Below are positions 45,520 to 56,374 of a stretch of DNA of 64,000 nucleotides, one piece after another. The position numbers were made by a program, and so were the translations under genes. Source of the DNA: Lepus europaeus (Eukaryota > Chordata > Mammalia > Lagomorpha > Leporidae); contig NC_084836.1 in assembly GCF_033115175.1 (NCBI RefSeq), forward strand, positions 77,900,253-77,964,252, given 5' to 3'. A model generated the notes under the pieces. That model was not told the DNA's origin. It searched no databases and worked only from the letters and a program-made list of their open reading frames with translations. Numbering within the stretch: position 1 is the stretch's first letter; each line of letters opens with the position of its first letter.

Positions 45520-46472
45520 ATTCTCATCAAGGCGATGGGAAGACAACTCACAGAATACGAGAAAATGTTCGCAAGTCACTTCTCTCATACAGAACTTGTA
45601 TCCAGAATATATAAAGAAGACCTGCAGCTTAAGACAAATACAGGGGGTCAGTGCTGTGGCGTACTGGATTAGGTCTCCACCTGTGGAGCCAGCATACTAT
45701 ATGGGTGCCAGTTGAAGTCCCAGCTGCTCAACTTCCAATCCAGCTCCCTGCTGGTGGCCTGGGAAAGCAGTGGAGGATGGCCCAAATCCTTGGGCCCCTG
45801 CACCCGCATGGGAAGCCTGGAGGAAGCTCCTGGCTCCTGGCTTCAGGTCAGCCCAGCTCCGGCCATTGTGGCCATCAAGGGAGTGAACCAGTGGATGGAA
45901 GACCTCTCTGTCTCTGTCTGTCCCTTTCTCTGTCTATAACTCTGCCTCTCAAATAAATAAATAAGCCTTTAAAAAAAAAAGACAAATACAGATTCTCTTA
46001 AGAAAGATGATCCAGTTAAAGAGATAAAGACAAATAAATAACCCAGTTAAAATACACTGAAGGATTTGAATAGACATTTCACCAAAGACATGTAACGGAT
46101 GAATAAATAAAACGATGCTTAACACCATTATCTATTAGGGAAAGAGAAACCAGCAGCACAGGGGACCCCACTTCACACCCATTACACAGCTGCTGTTAAA
46201 AACACGCACAAGCTGGAGCCCCAGTACGTAGCCAGTGGGAATGTAAAACAGCTTAACTGCATTTGAGAAAGAATCTGTCAAGTCTTCAAAAGGCTACAAA
46301 TGGAGTTACCATATAACCTAGCAATTCCATTCCTGTTTATATGACATACATGAAAATGGAAGACAACCCAGAAACACGTCTATGACTATTCGTTTCGACT
46401 GATAAATGGAAAATCAACATGGAGGATATTGATACAGTGGACTGACTTATGAGCAATAATAAAGAATGAAGC
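45520..46472 (+). mobile_element. L1 3' end, sense
   Basis: ATCCAGAATATATAAAGAAG, CCCAGTTAAAATACACTGAA, TTTGAATAGACATTTCACCA and CCCACTTCACACCCATTACA are end-of-ORF2/3' UTR sequence of an old L1. Interrupted by the SINE at 45644. Confidence 0.8.
45644..45978 (+). mobile_element. CSINE in L1, perfect 13-bp duplication
   Basis: Flanked by AAGACAAATACAG at 45631-45643 and 45979-45991. Confidence 0.93.
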
Positions 46473-47055
46473 AGGGGCCAGCGCTGTGGCGTAGCAGGAA
46501 AAGCCACTGCCTGCAATGCCAGCATCCCATATGGGTTCTGGTTCAAGTCTCAGCTGCTCCACTTCTTTTTTTTTTTTTTTTCCACAGGAGCCAGGTGCTT
46601 CTCCTGGTCTCCCATGGGGTGCAGGGCCCAAGCACTTGGGCCATCCTCCACTGTACTCCCTGGACACAGCAGAGAGCTGGCCTGGAAGAGGAGCAACCGG
46701 GACAGAATCCGGCGCCCCGACCGGGACTAGAACCCGGTGTGCCGGCTCCGCAAGGCGGAGGATTAGCCTAGTGAGCCGCGGCGCCGGCCACAGCTGCTCC
46801 ACTTCTGATCCATCTCTCTGCTATGGCCTGGAAAAGCAGTGGAAGATGGCCCAAGTCCTTGAGGCCCTGCCCCCACATGGGAGACCATGAAGAAGCGTCA
46901 GGCTCCTGGCTTCAAATGGGCGCAGCTCTGGCTGTTGCAGCCAATTGGAGAGTGAACCAGCGGATAGAAGACCTCTCTCTCTCTCTTTTTCTCTCTACCT
47001 CTCCTCTCTCTCTGTGTAACTCTGACTTTCAAGTAAATAAATAAATCTTTAATAA
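46473..47055 (+). mobile_element. CSINE (outer) carrying a reverse CSINE in its head half
   Basis: GGGGCCAGCGCTGTGGCGTA head at the left. The body resumes at 46791 and ends CAAGTAAATAAATAAATC. Confidence 0.9.
46566..46790 (-). mobile_element. Nested young-type CSINE, perfect 15-bp duplication
   Basis: Lies between CAGCTGCTCCACTTC at 46551-46565 and 46791-46805. It has poly(T), then only the head two-thirds of the element, so an internal deletion removed the GA tract. Confidence 0.93.
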
Positions 47056-47079
47056 ATAAATATATGTATATACATCAAA

Positions 47080-47166
47080 TGGTGAATTTCCAGATTTTTC
47101 AGTTTACTTTGCCCAGATCCATCAGAGGAGCCACTGTCTATAGCAGCTGTAGCCTTACGAAATGCA
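47080..47166 (-). mobile_element. Isolated Tigger1 fragment
   Basis: ATGGTGAATTTCCAGATTTT, CAGTTTACTTTGCCCAGATC, CATCAGAGGAGCCACTGTCT and GCTGTAGCCTTACGAAATGC. It shares most positions with 51137-51220 of the large Tigger1 copy. About 87 bp. Confidence 0.8.
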
Positions 47167-47189
47167 TTTCTGGATTAGCAGTGGCGGCG

Positions 47190-47291
47190 GTAGCAGCAGC
47201 AGCACCTGGGAAGGTTTTAGACACACAAATTCTCAGGTCCTGGCTGAACCTGCTGGCTTGGAGACTCTGGGGTGCAGCCCCAACTAGGGAA
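47190..47291 (+). mobile_element. MER5A-like fragment
   Basis: AGCAGCAGCACCTGGGAAGG, AAATTCTCAGGTCCTGGCTG and GGAGACTCTGGGGTGCAGCC follow the MER5A pattern. Confidence 0.65.
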
Positions 47292-48273
47292 TGAAGATAG
47301 CATGTGTCTGTGACTTTCTGCCCCTGGGCATGGGCTGGGTTGAGTGACTTCCTCCTCATGCACAGAGTGCAGCGTACATGACCTGATGCCACCTCCAAAC
47401 CTGGACAAGACGAAAGCTGCAGTTTCCACCTTGGATGTTCCACACTATGCATCAGATCACCAGCTGCTGTGCAAGGACACTCAGGCAAAGGCAGTCCACG
47501 GCTATTCACATCACAGGCAGCGTGGAGCCAGTCTCCCTACCAACCCACCACCCCAAGCCTTCTGATGAATCTGCAGCCGGCTCAAACAACGTGGGCTGTA
47601 ATCCAGGGAGAACCCCGGCGCTCCAGGCAATGGAGCCGCACCTGGATTGCCAGTCCAGCGAGACGGAGGCACTAAGTGCCTGTTGCTCTAGGCGGCTAAG
47701 GCTGGCAGGTACGTATAGAGGTGTGTAGTGTCTACCCCAGCCTTCAGGTGGCACGGAGGCAGGCTACAGTTTCAGTACCATGGCGTCCACCTTGAGAATG
47801 CTCTGTCCCCAGCTGACTTCCCTTTGCCTTCAAGTAGGGCTCAGGCGAGTCTCTGATGGCTTCACCTGCCTCTTAAGTGGCTCCCGCATGGCTCCTAACT
47901 CTGATACAGCTGGCATTCTGTGCTGGACTGTACGCCTTCTCTCCTTGCTTGCACCTCCTCCTGGCTTTCACACCCCTTTTCATGCTATGTTTTGTCCGAG
48001 GGATAGCCTCAGGACAGATATAAATCAGTAACCCAGTCTGCCCACACCACCTGCTGCTGAATCAGCTTGTTCAGTCTCCCCTCCAGAGCTGGGGGACTTT
48101 TCCTGTCAGAGTGTTCACCCTTCCAAGTCACACCAGGTCCCAAACAATCCTCCCATCTCACTTGAGTGTTAGCGAGCAGGTTCACTCACGGCTGATGTAC
48201 ACCTGTGTCTCCACCTATAATGTCTTATCTCCTGGAAGACCCCAGCAGAGCTCAGATGACTCCAGGTTATTTG
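47292..48273. other. Non-coding stretch
   Basis: No gene or named repeat recognised. Short open frames (up to about 120 codons) on both strands show no domain. Confidence 0.5.
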
Positions 48274-48288
48274 AAAAAGCTGGCCTGG

Positions 48289-48673
48289 GCCGGCGCCGTG
48301 GCTCACTTGGCTAATCCTCCGCCTGCGGCACCGGCAACCCAGGTTCTAGTCCCAGTTGGAACGCCAGGTACTAGTCCCGGTTGCTCCTCTTCCAGTCCAG
48401 CTCTCTGCTGTGGCCCAGGAAGGCAGTGGAGGATGGCCCAAGTGCTTGGGCCCTACACCTGCATGGGAGACCAGGAGGAAGCACCTGGCTCCTGGCTTCA
48501 GATCGGCGCAGCGCCGGCCGTGGTGGCCATTAGGAGAGTGAACCAACGGAGGGAAGACCTTTCTCTCTGTCTCTCTCTCTCACTGTCTATAACTCTCTTT
48601 CTCTCTCTCTCTCACTGTCTAACTCTGCCTAGCAAAAAAAAAAAAAAAAAGAAGAAGAAGAAAAGAAAATAAG
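48289..48673 (+). mobile_element. Young-type CSINE, 15-bp duplication
   Basis: Flanked by AAAAAGCTGGCCTGG (48274-48288) and AAAAAGTTGGCCTGG (48674-48688). The tail has an A-run followed by (GAA)n. Confidence 0.93.
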
Positions 48674-48689
48674 AAAAAGTTGGCCTGGT

Positions 48690-48815
48690 CCCCATGGCTG
48701 CGGTCTACAATCCTGACTACACATCAAAATCTCTGGGAAGCTTTGAGCAGACACTGACTCACAGCCCCCACACACACACAAAACACCCCCCCAGGTGGCT
48801 CTAAGAGCTGTAGGT
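48690..48815 (+). mobile_element. Possible MER5A-like fragment
   Basis: ACTACACATCAAAATCTCTG and GGAAGCTTTGAGCAGACACT are weakly MER5A-like. A (CA)n and C-run follow. Confidence 0.4.
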
Positions 48816-48828
48816 GGCCACCCCTCAA

Positions 48829-49034
48829 GGGGCTGGTATTGTAGCACAGCAGCCAGCATTCCAACATGAGTTCTGGTTCAAATCCCGGCTGCCCCACTTC
48901 CTATCCGGCTCCCTGCTAATGTGCCTGGGAAAGCAGTGGAAGATGGCCCAAGTGCTTGGGCCCCTGCATCCACATGGGAGACCCAGAGGAAGCTCCTGGC
49001 TCCTGGCTTCCAAGCCTGGCTCAGCCCTGGCCAT

Positions 49035-49087
<53 letters not shown>

Positions 49088-49150
49088 GTAACTCTACCTT
49101 TCAAATACATGAAACTGTAATAAATAAATAAATAAATAAATAAAATTTTT
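48829..49150 (+). mobile_element. CSINE copy with (AAAT)n tail
   Basis: GGGGCTGGTATTGTAGCACA head. (CT)n at 49037-49087 and six AAAT units in the tail. A stretch before the CT tract is deleted. Confidence 0.88.
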
Positions 49151-49165
49151 TGAAAAAGAAAAAAG

Positions 49166-49510
49166 AGGAGGTGACCCTCAGCTGTTGGGGTCTCTATGTG
49201 CCGCCCTAGGAGGCTACCCCTCCTCATGTGGTTTCCTGGATCCAACCTGCCCCCACCTCCCAACGGGTGCCATCTGGTTTGTCCTGGGACCACTCTTCAT
49301 CGGGATGACACTTGGGCCCCAGTTAGTGTTTCTAATTCCGTAGAGCTTAGGTCCCTCTCACTGGCAATGATAGAAAGTGGCCCTAGGATGGTCCTCATCT
49401 CCCTGTCCCAGCCTTAGGAGCTCCAATGCACTCCACGAATCCCTTACAGGCCCAGGTCTCCAAGCTCATAGGGAAGGCTGTCCCCTGGTGCTGAGTTATG
49501 GAGAGAGAGT

Positions 49511-49554
<44 letters not shown>

Positions 49555-49974
49555 AGAGAGACCAGAACCACATTTGCGTAATGTACATGTACAACACACA
49601 GAAAGAGACTGCATTTACATACAGGAAGAAACTTACATATTCTGAAAATAAATGCCTACTCCAACTCAGTTTCGCCATGACCTGCTCACAGCAGAGACCA
49701 CTTCTGACACCAGTTGCAGGGAATTTTGTCCCCTCCTCCCCCTAACAACCTAGCAAGGCCTCCTTGGGAAGATACCAACTACGCATCCCCTAACTGAATT
49801 CAACTCTGACACTCTCCACCTGGCAATAGCATCACCTCTCACAGCTCCAGGGGCCTTCAGGCAGGACTCATCAGCTTCAGGTTACTTGCCCTGAGCTTGC
49901 TGTAAGCTGTGGCGCCCTCTGCTCAAGCAGCTCCCAGACTCAGGGAAACACTTCGGTTTACCAGCTCATGATAA
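49166..49974. other. Non-coding stretch with a (GA)n microsatellite
   Basis: (GA)n at 49499-49551. Otherwise nothing recognised. Confidence 0.55.
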
Positions 49975-50651
49975 AGGATGTGGTGGACATATCTGAGACA
50001 TTGTATGCACAGCTACAATACAGCAAGACACGTGGCTCTGGGTTTCCCAGTGTGTGTTGGTACTCTAATGAGGTCAAGTGTGCAGTCACACCATGTTGGA
50101 AAAGCAACAGACATACAGAAATTATTTTATTACTAAAACACGCCCATGATCACCTAGGCTTGCAGCAAGTCTTGATTTCTTGGTTGGTTGGTGGCTGGGG
50201 ACAGGAGTGGTCTCACCTGACTGCTGGCAGAGCAAGGTGGTGACTGCTGTGGGTTGGGGTGGCTGTGAAATGTCTTAAGACAATGGAATCTGATGTGTCT
50301 AGTGGGGTCTTCCTTTCATGATGGACTTCTCTTACCATGCATGATGGTGGACAGCGTTTTGCTCACCACAGAACTTCTTTCAAAATGGGAAGCCTGGCTC
50401 TCGAACCCTGTCACCAGCTTAGCCACTAAGTTGATGTCATTTTCTAAGTCCTCGTGGCCATTTCAGCCATGTCCACAGCCTCCACCAGGAGTGGATTGCA
50501 TCGTACGAAGCTGCTTTCTCTGCGCGTCTATAAGCAGCAGCTCCGCTCTCACCACTTCAAGTTTGAGCCTGAGACCACAGCAAGGATTCCAGCTCTCTGG
50601 CTGTCTCCACCACGTCTGTAGTCACTTCCTGCACTGAAGCCCTTTGGGTTT

Positions 50652-51008
50652 TAAGATTTATTTACTTATTTATTAGAAAGAGTTACAGAGAGAGAAGGAG
50701 ACATACACACACACACACACACACACTGAGAGAGAGAGAGAAAGAGAGAGAGAGATCTTCCATGCGCTGGTTCACTCCCAGGTGTCTACAATGGCCACTG
50801 CTGAGCCAGGGCAAGGCTGGGAGCTTCATCTGGGTCTCTCACATGGGTAGCAGGGGAGCAAGCACTTGGGCCATCTTCTTACGCTTTCCCAGATCATTAG
50901 CAGGGAGCTGGATCAGAACTGGAGGAACTGGGATACAAACTGGAGCCCATAGGGGATGCTGGCATTGCTGGCAGTAGCTTTACCCACTATGCCACAACTC
51001 TAGCCCTG
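50652..51008 (-). mobile_element. CSINE in Tigger1
   Basis: Reverse copy with (CA)n and (GA)n in its purine tract (50703-50757). The head ends gccacaactctagccc. Tigger1 resumes at 51009. Confidence 0.9.
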
Positions 51009-51248
51009 ACTTCCTTCACTAAAGATTTAAGTTCCTCTGAGTCACCCATGAGAGTTGGAATTAAACTTTTCCAAACTCTTGTAACCTGATATTTTGACCT
51101 CCACCCATGAATCACAAATTCCTTAATGACATCACGGATGGTGAATTTCCAGATTTTCAGTTTACTTTGCCCAGATCCATCAGAGGAGTCACTGTCTACA
51201 GCAGTTGTAGCCCTATCAGGGTATCTGTTAAATAAATCGACTTTAAAG

Positions 51249-51906
51249 CCAGGACAGACATTTGATGCAGATGTTAAGATGCCACTTAGGGTGCTCACAT
51301 CCCATATCACTGACGGCATATGAGTCTTTTTTTTAAAGATTTATTTATTTGAAAGGCAGAGCTACAAAGAGGCAGAGGGAGAGGGAGAGAGGGGAGAGAG
51401 GAGGGGGAAGGAGAGAGAGTTATAGAGGTCTTCCATCTGCTGGTTCACATCCCAGATGGCCACAATGGCCAGAGCTGCACCAATATGAAGCCAGGAGCCA
51501 GAAGCTTCTTCCAGGTCTCCCATGCAGGTACAGGGGCCCAAGCACTTGGGCCACCCTCCACTGCTTTCCCAGGCCATAGCAAAGAGCTGGATCGGAAGTA
51601 GAGCAGCCTGCACTCAAACCAGCACCCATATGGGATGCCAGCACTGCATGAGTCTTGCCTCTGTTTTCTACTCTATCTGCCTGCTAATATGTATCCATTG
51701 GAGGCAACAGGTGATGGCCCAAGTACTTGGATCCTTGCTACCCATGGGGGAGACTTGGATTGAGTTCTGGGCTCCTGGTTTCAGCCTAACCCAGCCCTGG
51801 CTGTTGGAAGGTATTTGGGAAGTAAAGCAGATCAGAGCACTCTCTGTCTGTCTGACTCTGTTTCTCCTTCTGTCTCTCGCTAAGGACTTGATGGTCAAAA
51901 TCATTT
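51249..51906 (+). mobile_element. Older CSINE in Tigger1, itself split
   Basis: Head part 51249-51319, remainder 51657-51906. Divergent subfamily (gatgttaagatgccacttag). Confidence 0.75.
51329..51647 (-). mobile_element. CSINE nested in a CSINE nested in Tigger1
   Basis: Flanked by ATGAGTCTT at 51320-51328 and 51648-51656. Third level of nesting. Confidence 0.9.
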
Positions 51907-52070
51907 TTTCGTACTAGAGCTGCAGAGTGAATGTTGTGTGAGCAGGCGTGGCACAGCATTCATCTTGTACAGCCCCAGCAGAACTGCCTTGTGCTTGAGC
52001 AGTAAGATCTTGGAAGGAAATTTTTCTTCTCAGAAGTAGGTCTCAACAGTGGGCTTAAAAGTTTCAATAA

Positions 52071-52449
52071 GGGGTGGGCATGTGGCACAGTAGCTAAGAT
52101 GCCATTCAAGACATCCCATATCAGATGGAGCACTCGAGTCCAAGTCCAGACTCTGCTCCCAACTCCAGCTGCCTCCTAATGTGCACCCTGGGAAGCACAA
52201 GATAATGGGGCAATAATTGGGTGCCTGCCACCTATGATGGGAGAACAGGATTGAGTTTCTGGCTTCTGGCTTTGTCCTGGTTCAGCCCTGGCTGTTGCAG
52301 GCATTTGGGAAGTGGGCCAGCAGAGGTAAGAGCTCTCTCGCTCTCGCTCTCTCTCTCTCTCTCTCTCTCCCAAGTAAAACAAGATTTAAAAAAATCAATC
52401 TCACTCTGTTTCTTCCAAGTAAATAAAACAAGATAAAAAAAGTTTTGAA
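52071..52449 (+). mobile_element. Older CSINE in Tigger1
   Basis: GGGGTGGGCATGTGGCACAG head. TTCAATAA occurs on both sides (52063-52070 and 52452-52459). The tail is duplicated: 'aagtaaaacaagatttaaaa' and 'aagtaaataaaacaagataa'. Confidence 0.85.
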
Positions 52450-53152
52450 ACTTCAATAATCCATGTTGTAAACAGATGTACTGCCCTCTTTTTTGTTCCC
52501 TCTACGGAGCACAAGCAGAGTAGATTTGGTAGAACTCCTAAGGGCCCTGGGATTTTTGGAATGATAAATGAGCATCCACTTCAGGCCACAGTCACCAAAT
52601 GCATTAACGCCTAACAAGAGAGTCAGCCGGTTCCCTGAAGCTTTGAAGCCAGGTGCTGACTTCTCCTCTCCAGCTCCAGAAGTCGCACATGGCATCTTCG
52701 TCCCCTGCAAGGCAGTCCCAGCCACACCGACACCTGTTGCTCAGCATCCATCTTTCTGAGATCTTCTACAATGGCACCTGCTGCTCTTCTTGCCACTTCA
52801 CGTGGGGGAGTCGGCTTCCTTCCTTAAGCCCTCCCAAACCAACCTGGGCAAGTTTCAGACCCTCACAGTCTCCTTCATAGACCCAAAGACAGTTACGACC
52901 TTGCTCTGGATTCCTCTCTGGCTGAAGGGAATGCCGTGACCAGTTAGATCTTCTACCCAGAACATCCAAGCTTTCTCCAGGTCAGCAAAAGACCTGTCTG
53001 GCTTCCTTGTCATCAACGTGTTCACTGGAGTTGCACCTCTCTCTTCGCCTTCGGTTCGCCTTCCTCACGAGGCTGCATCACTTCCAACTTCTGATTTCAA
53101 ATGACAGCCGTGCAATGCTCCCTTTCACCTGAATACACAGGAGCCATTGCGG

Positions 53153-53453
53153 GCTGATGGACTGACTGCATTCCAATACCGCATGTCTCCAGTGAGCTGA
53201 TGGACTGGCTCCATTCCAATACCGCGTGTCTCCAGTGAGCTGATGGACTGACTCCATTCCAATACCGCGTGTCTCCAGTGGGCTTATGGACTGATTCCAT
53301 TCCAATACCGCGTGTCTCCAGTGGGCTTATGGACTGACTCCATTCCAATACCACGTGTCTCCAGTGAGCTGATGGACTGACTACATTCCAATACCACGTG
53401 TCTCCAGTGAGCTGATGGACTGACTCCATTCCAATACCACATGTCTCTGGCAC
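53153..53453 (-). repeat. 43-bp minisatellite, exactly 7 units
   Basis: Units start at 53153, 53196, 53239, 53282, 53325, 53368 and 53411. Each is GCTGATGGACTGACTCCATT plus CCAATACCGCGTGTCTCCAG plus TGA, with a few substitutions. Units 3 and 4 end in TGG, and the last unit diverges at its end (TCTCTGGCAC). The array lies 5 bp outside the relic Tigger1 start codon, so it expanded from the transposon's own 5' leader. Confidence 0.95.
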
Positions 53454-53692
53454 TAGGAAGGCCTGGAAGGGGAGAGACAGGGGAATGCCTGTTCACTGGC
53501 GCAGTCAGACTTTGTTGATTAAGTCTGTCCCCTGTATGGGGTTGGTCTGTGGCAGTGCCCCCCAGACTTCAATGGTGTCATCATAGGTCACAGATCTCCA
53601 CATGTCAAGATGTCAGCTTCGCTCATAGATGTTTTCACTTTGAGATCTGACTATTGTTTAAAGCCCCTGTCTATACTCTTGAGGAACAGGGT

Positions 53693-54027
53693 TTTTTTGT
53701 TTGTTTTTGAAGATTTAGTTTTTTATTTGAAAGGCAGAGTTACAGAGAGAGAGAGAGAGAGAGAGAGAGCGAACCAGCATCTGCTGGTTCACTCCCCAAT
53801 TGGCCACAATGGCCAGAGCTGCACCAATCCAAAGCCAGGAACCAGGAGCTTCTTCCAGGTCTCCCACATGGTGCAGGGGCCCAAGGACTTGGGCCATCTT
53901 CCACTGCTTTCCCAGGCCACAGCAGAGAGCTGGATCAGAAGTGGAGCAGCTGGGACTCGAACCGGCACCCATATGGGATGCCAGCACTGCAGGCAGCAGC
54001 TTTACCCACTACGCACAACACTGGCCC
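53693..54027 (-). mobile_element. CSINE in the Tigger1 terminal region
   Basis: Reverse copy with (GA)n at 53745-53770 and a head ending gcacaacactggcccc. An (AAAT)n stretch of about 40 bp (54040-54080) follows. Confidence 0.88.
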
Positions 54028-54270
54028 CCCTTATATCAATTTTTAAAAATAGATAAATAAATAAATAAATAAAGTAATAATAAAATACCAGAGTTTGGAT
54101 CACTTTTAAAAAAGAAGGATCACCACGCAGATAGAATAATAACAAAACTGTGTGAAGTACTACAAGACTTACTAAAACGTGACAGAGACAGGAAGTGAGC
54201 CCCTGCTGTTAGAAAAAAATGGCATGGACGTGCCCTGTGCAGGACTGCCACAGCCTATGACCTGTGAGGA

Positions 54271-55235
54271 CCGTCACACATGATAAAGCAAGGCATGCTG
54301 GTACACACAGGACACAGGAGACCAGGGGAAGGGGTGAGTGGCCACCCTGCAGGAACCACCACGTGTCCAGCTGTCCAGAAGCCTCCAAACCCCATCCTCT
54401 GGGGACTTCCTTATATGTTCATCGCTTGGGGCATGGGCAACCATGTCGAAATGGGATGGGGAAGAAAGGTGGGACCTAATGCTAACAGGCTATGTTAGGG
54501 AGCCCAGGAGGGCCTGTCTGTCCAGATACTTCCTGGCCTCTCTGAAGCACTCCTTCCCCCCAGGCATAGGAGAGGACTCCTTCTGGAATGGGCCCTCCAT
54601 CAGATAAGATAGGTCAGAGAATTTCTTTATGGCCAGCTCCAGGACAGAAAGGTGGGGGAAGAACAGAGTGTTCCTCTGAGCCTCCTGGGGAGGCAGGAAG
54701 AGAGGTCCCAGTTTCAATGGCCTGCCTGGAAATTGCTCTTCCTGAGGATCGGACTTCCCTGGGCATAAGCAGGGATGGGGAGAGCATTCTGGGAAACAAA
54801 GCTTCACTTTGGCTTTTAACACAGGAATAGAGAGAAATAAACCAGCTGTGCTGCTTTGGTCCAACACAGAGTGTTCTAGGTGTTCTGGGGAGGGTGGTGT
54901 TTAGATGCGGTTGTCCGAACAGTCAGGTGACCTTCACGGAAGGAGATGACCCCCAAAGTGTGGCTGGACTGCCTACAGACCAAAAACTGAGGATTGCAGG
55001 GGAAGGCGGAATTCTGCTTCGGGCCACAGCACAGAAACTGCCTTCCGGCCTGGGGCTTTGCAGTGATGTCCCTGCACAGCAAGGAAATTCTCTCCGTGGG
55101 GCTGGGCACTCAGGACCCACTGCGAGGACCTGCCCTGCTCACTGCTCACTCTCCCACCCACTTGGCCACACCCAGCTCCCAAGGGGTGGGGCACTGGGCT
55201 CAGTGGCCAACTCATAGCTCAGGAATTCTGTTGTC
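54271..55235. other. Non-coding stretch with a minus-strand open frame
   Basis: No named repeat. A 125-codon frame at 54867-54490 (-) is free of stops but has no domain or signal I recognise. I leave it as non-coding. Confidence 0.45.
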
Positions 55236-55250
55236 AAAGAACAGAGAGTG

Positions 55251-55569
55251 GGCCGGTGCCATGGCTCAATAGGCTAATCCTCTGCCTGCAGCGCCAGTAC
55301 CCCGGGTTCTAGTCCCAGTCGGAGCGCCAGATTCTGTCCCAGTTGTTCCTCTTCTAGTCCAGCTCTCTGCTGTGGCCCAGGAGTGCAGTGGAGGATGGCC
55401 CAAGTGCTTGGGCCCTGCACCTGCATGGGAGACCAGGAGAAGCACCTGGCTCCTGGCTTCAGATCAGCGCAGTGCACTGGCCATAGCAGCCATTTTGGGG
55501 GTGAACCAATGGAAAAAGGAAGACCTTTCTCTCTCTCTCTCTCTCTCACTGTCCACTCTGCCTGTCAAA
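55251..55569 (+). mobile_element. Young-type CSINE, perfect 15-bp duplication
   Basis: Flanked by AAAGAACAGAGAGTG at 55236-55250 and 55570-55584. Confidence 0.94.
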
Positions 55570-55584
55570 AAAGAACAGAGAGTG

Positions 55585-56370
55585 AGCAGATAAATAAAAA
55601 CAGAGAAGTGTCTCCGTTTTCTCTTTCCTGCAAGTTGTACTTCACTGCCCATAAAACAAACAGGACTGCCCCAGTGTGGATGCAAACTATGCCTTCGTGT
55701 GCTTTAGGGGATTTCTGAACCACCCAGGAAGGCACCCTGGCCTCCAGAGCTAGCTTTCTGCTCCCATCTGCCCGGAATCCATTTCCTTGGGACAAATGCA
55801 GTCTTCCCCAGGGGACTGTCCCTCAGAAGTCCCCTTCCCCCTCCTCCAGTTCCCAGGAAGCCACAGGAGCGGAGCAGTGGGGGTTGGGAGGTGCCTGGGA
55901 ATCTCAGAGCCAGCATCCCAGATCCCAGATCAGAGGGCGGAGCACAGCCAGGAGGAAGCAGCCACTAAGAATCAGGAAGTGTGGTTACAAACCTGATTCA
56001 AGACATAATATACTTAAGAATTTCAACTTCCATCGTGCATGTGAACAAAATATTTCCCACATTTAAATGTTGTCTCTTGTGCTGAGGCGAAGAGAGAGAG
56101 ATAGAGACAGATAGAGAGATAGAAATAGAGAAGGGGAGAGAAAGAGAGAGAGAGAGAATTTCTGAAACAGCCACTTCTGCAGGAGGTACAGTATCTTGGG
56201 GTTATTATCTCATTAAGAAAATAAATCACCGTTGCTGATCAAAAGCAGAGTACAATGCACACAGAAAGCTTAGTATTTAGTTCATAAGAGGGACCTCAAC
56301 AGCATCATGAAGAGTTCAAACTGTCCTGATTTCAGGGCTAGAGACTGCAGCCGGGCCAGCATTGGGGTCA
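55585..56370. other. Non-coding stretch with a purine tract
   Basis: (GA)n/(GATA)-like purine tract at 56088-56158. No gene recognised. Confidence 0.5.
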
Positions 56371-56374
56371 GAGG

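Larger units (their letters stand above)
50295..53147 (-). pseudogene. Tigger1 transposase pseudogene
   Basis: Reads on the minus strand from a relic ATG at 53147-53145. Recognisable pieces are the DDE-domain stretch [20 protein letters not shown]...[20 protein letters not shown] (52650-52500) and the C-terminal stretch DSDSSDGSGQSKLKIWKFTI...VTRVWKSLIPTLMGD (51200-51040). The family catalyses cut-and-paste transposition. Here frameshifts, stops and three SINE blocks (50652, 51249, 52072) have destroyed it. Related domesticated genes (TIGD, JRK, CENPB) have intact frames, which this lacks. Confidence 0.85.
49975..54270 (-). mobile_element. Nearly full-length Tigger1-type DNA transposon
   Basis: Minus-strand pogo/TcMar-Tigger element. 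One terminal region lies near 49985-50110 (gagacattg ... GGTTTCCCAG), the other near 54120-54265 (AGTGAGCCCCTGCTGTTAGA). Between them are transposase relic segments 50295-50645, 51009-51245, 51907-52070, 52450-53147 and non-coding parts 53454-53605 and 54086-54265. After removing the SINEs and the minisatellite roughly 2.2-2.3 kb remain, close to the ~2.4 kb usual for Tigger1. The inverted termini are worn. Confidence 0.85.

Noticed and set aside
53153-53453. CRISPR-like direct-repeat array
   Set aside because: The 43-bp units are contiguous without spacers and lie in a mammalian transposon.
53078-53496. Repetitive minus-strand frame coding 43-residue periods (GIGMESVHQ-like)
   Set aside because: It is a by-product of a 43-bp minisatellite whose length is not a multiple of three; there is no start context or conservation signal.
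54490-54867. 125-codon minus-strand open frame with protein-like composition
   Set aside because: No family recognised and no supporting gene structure; too little evidence to call.
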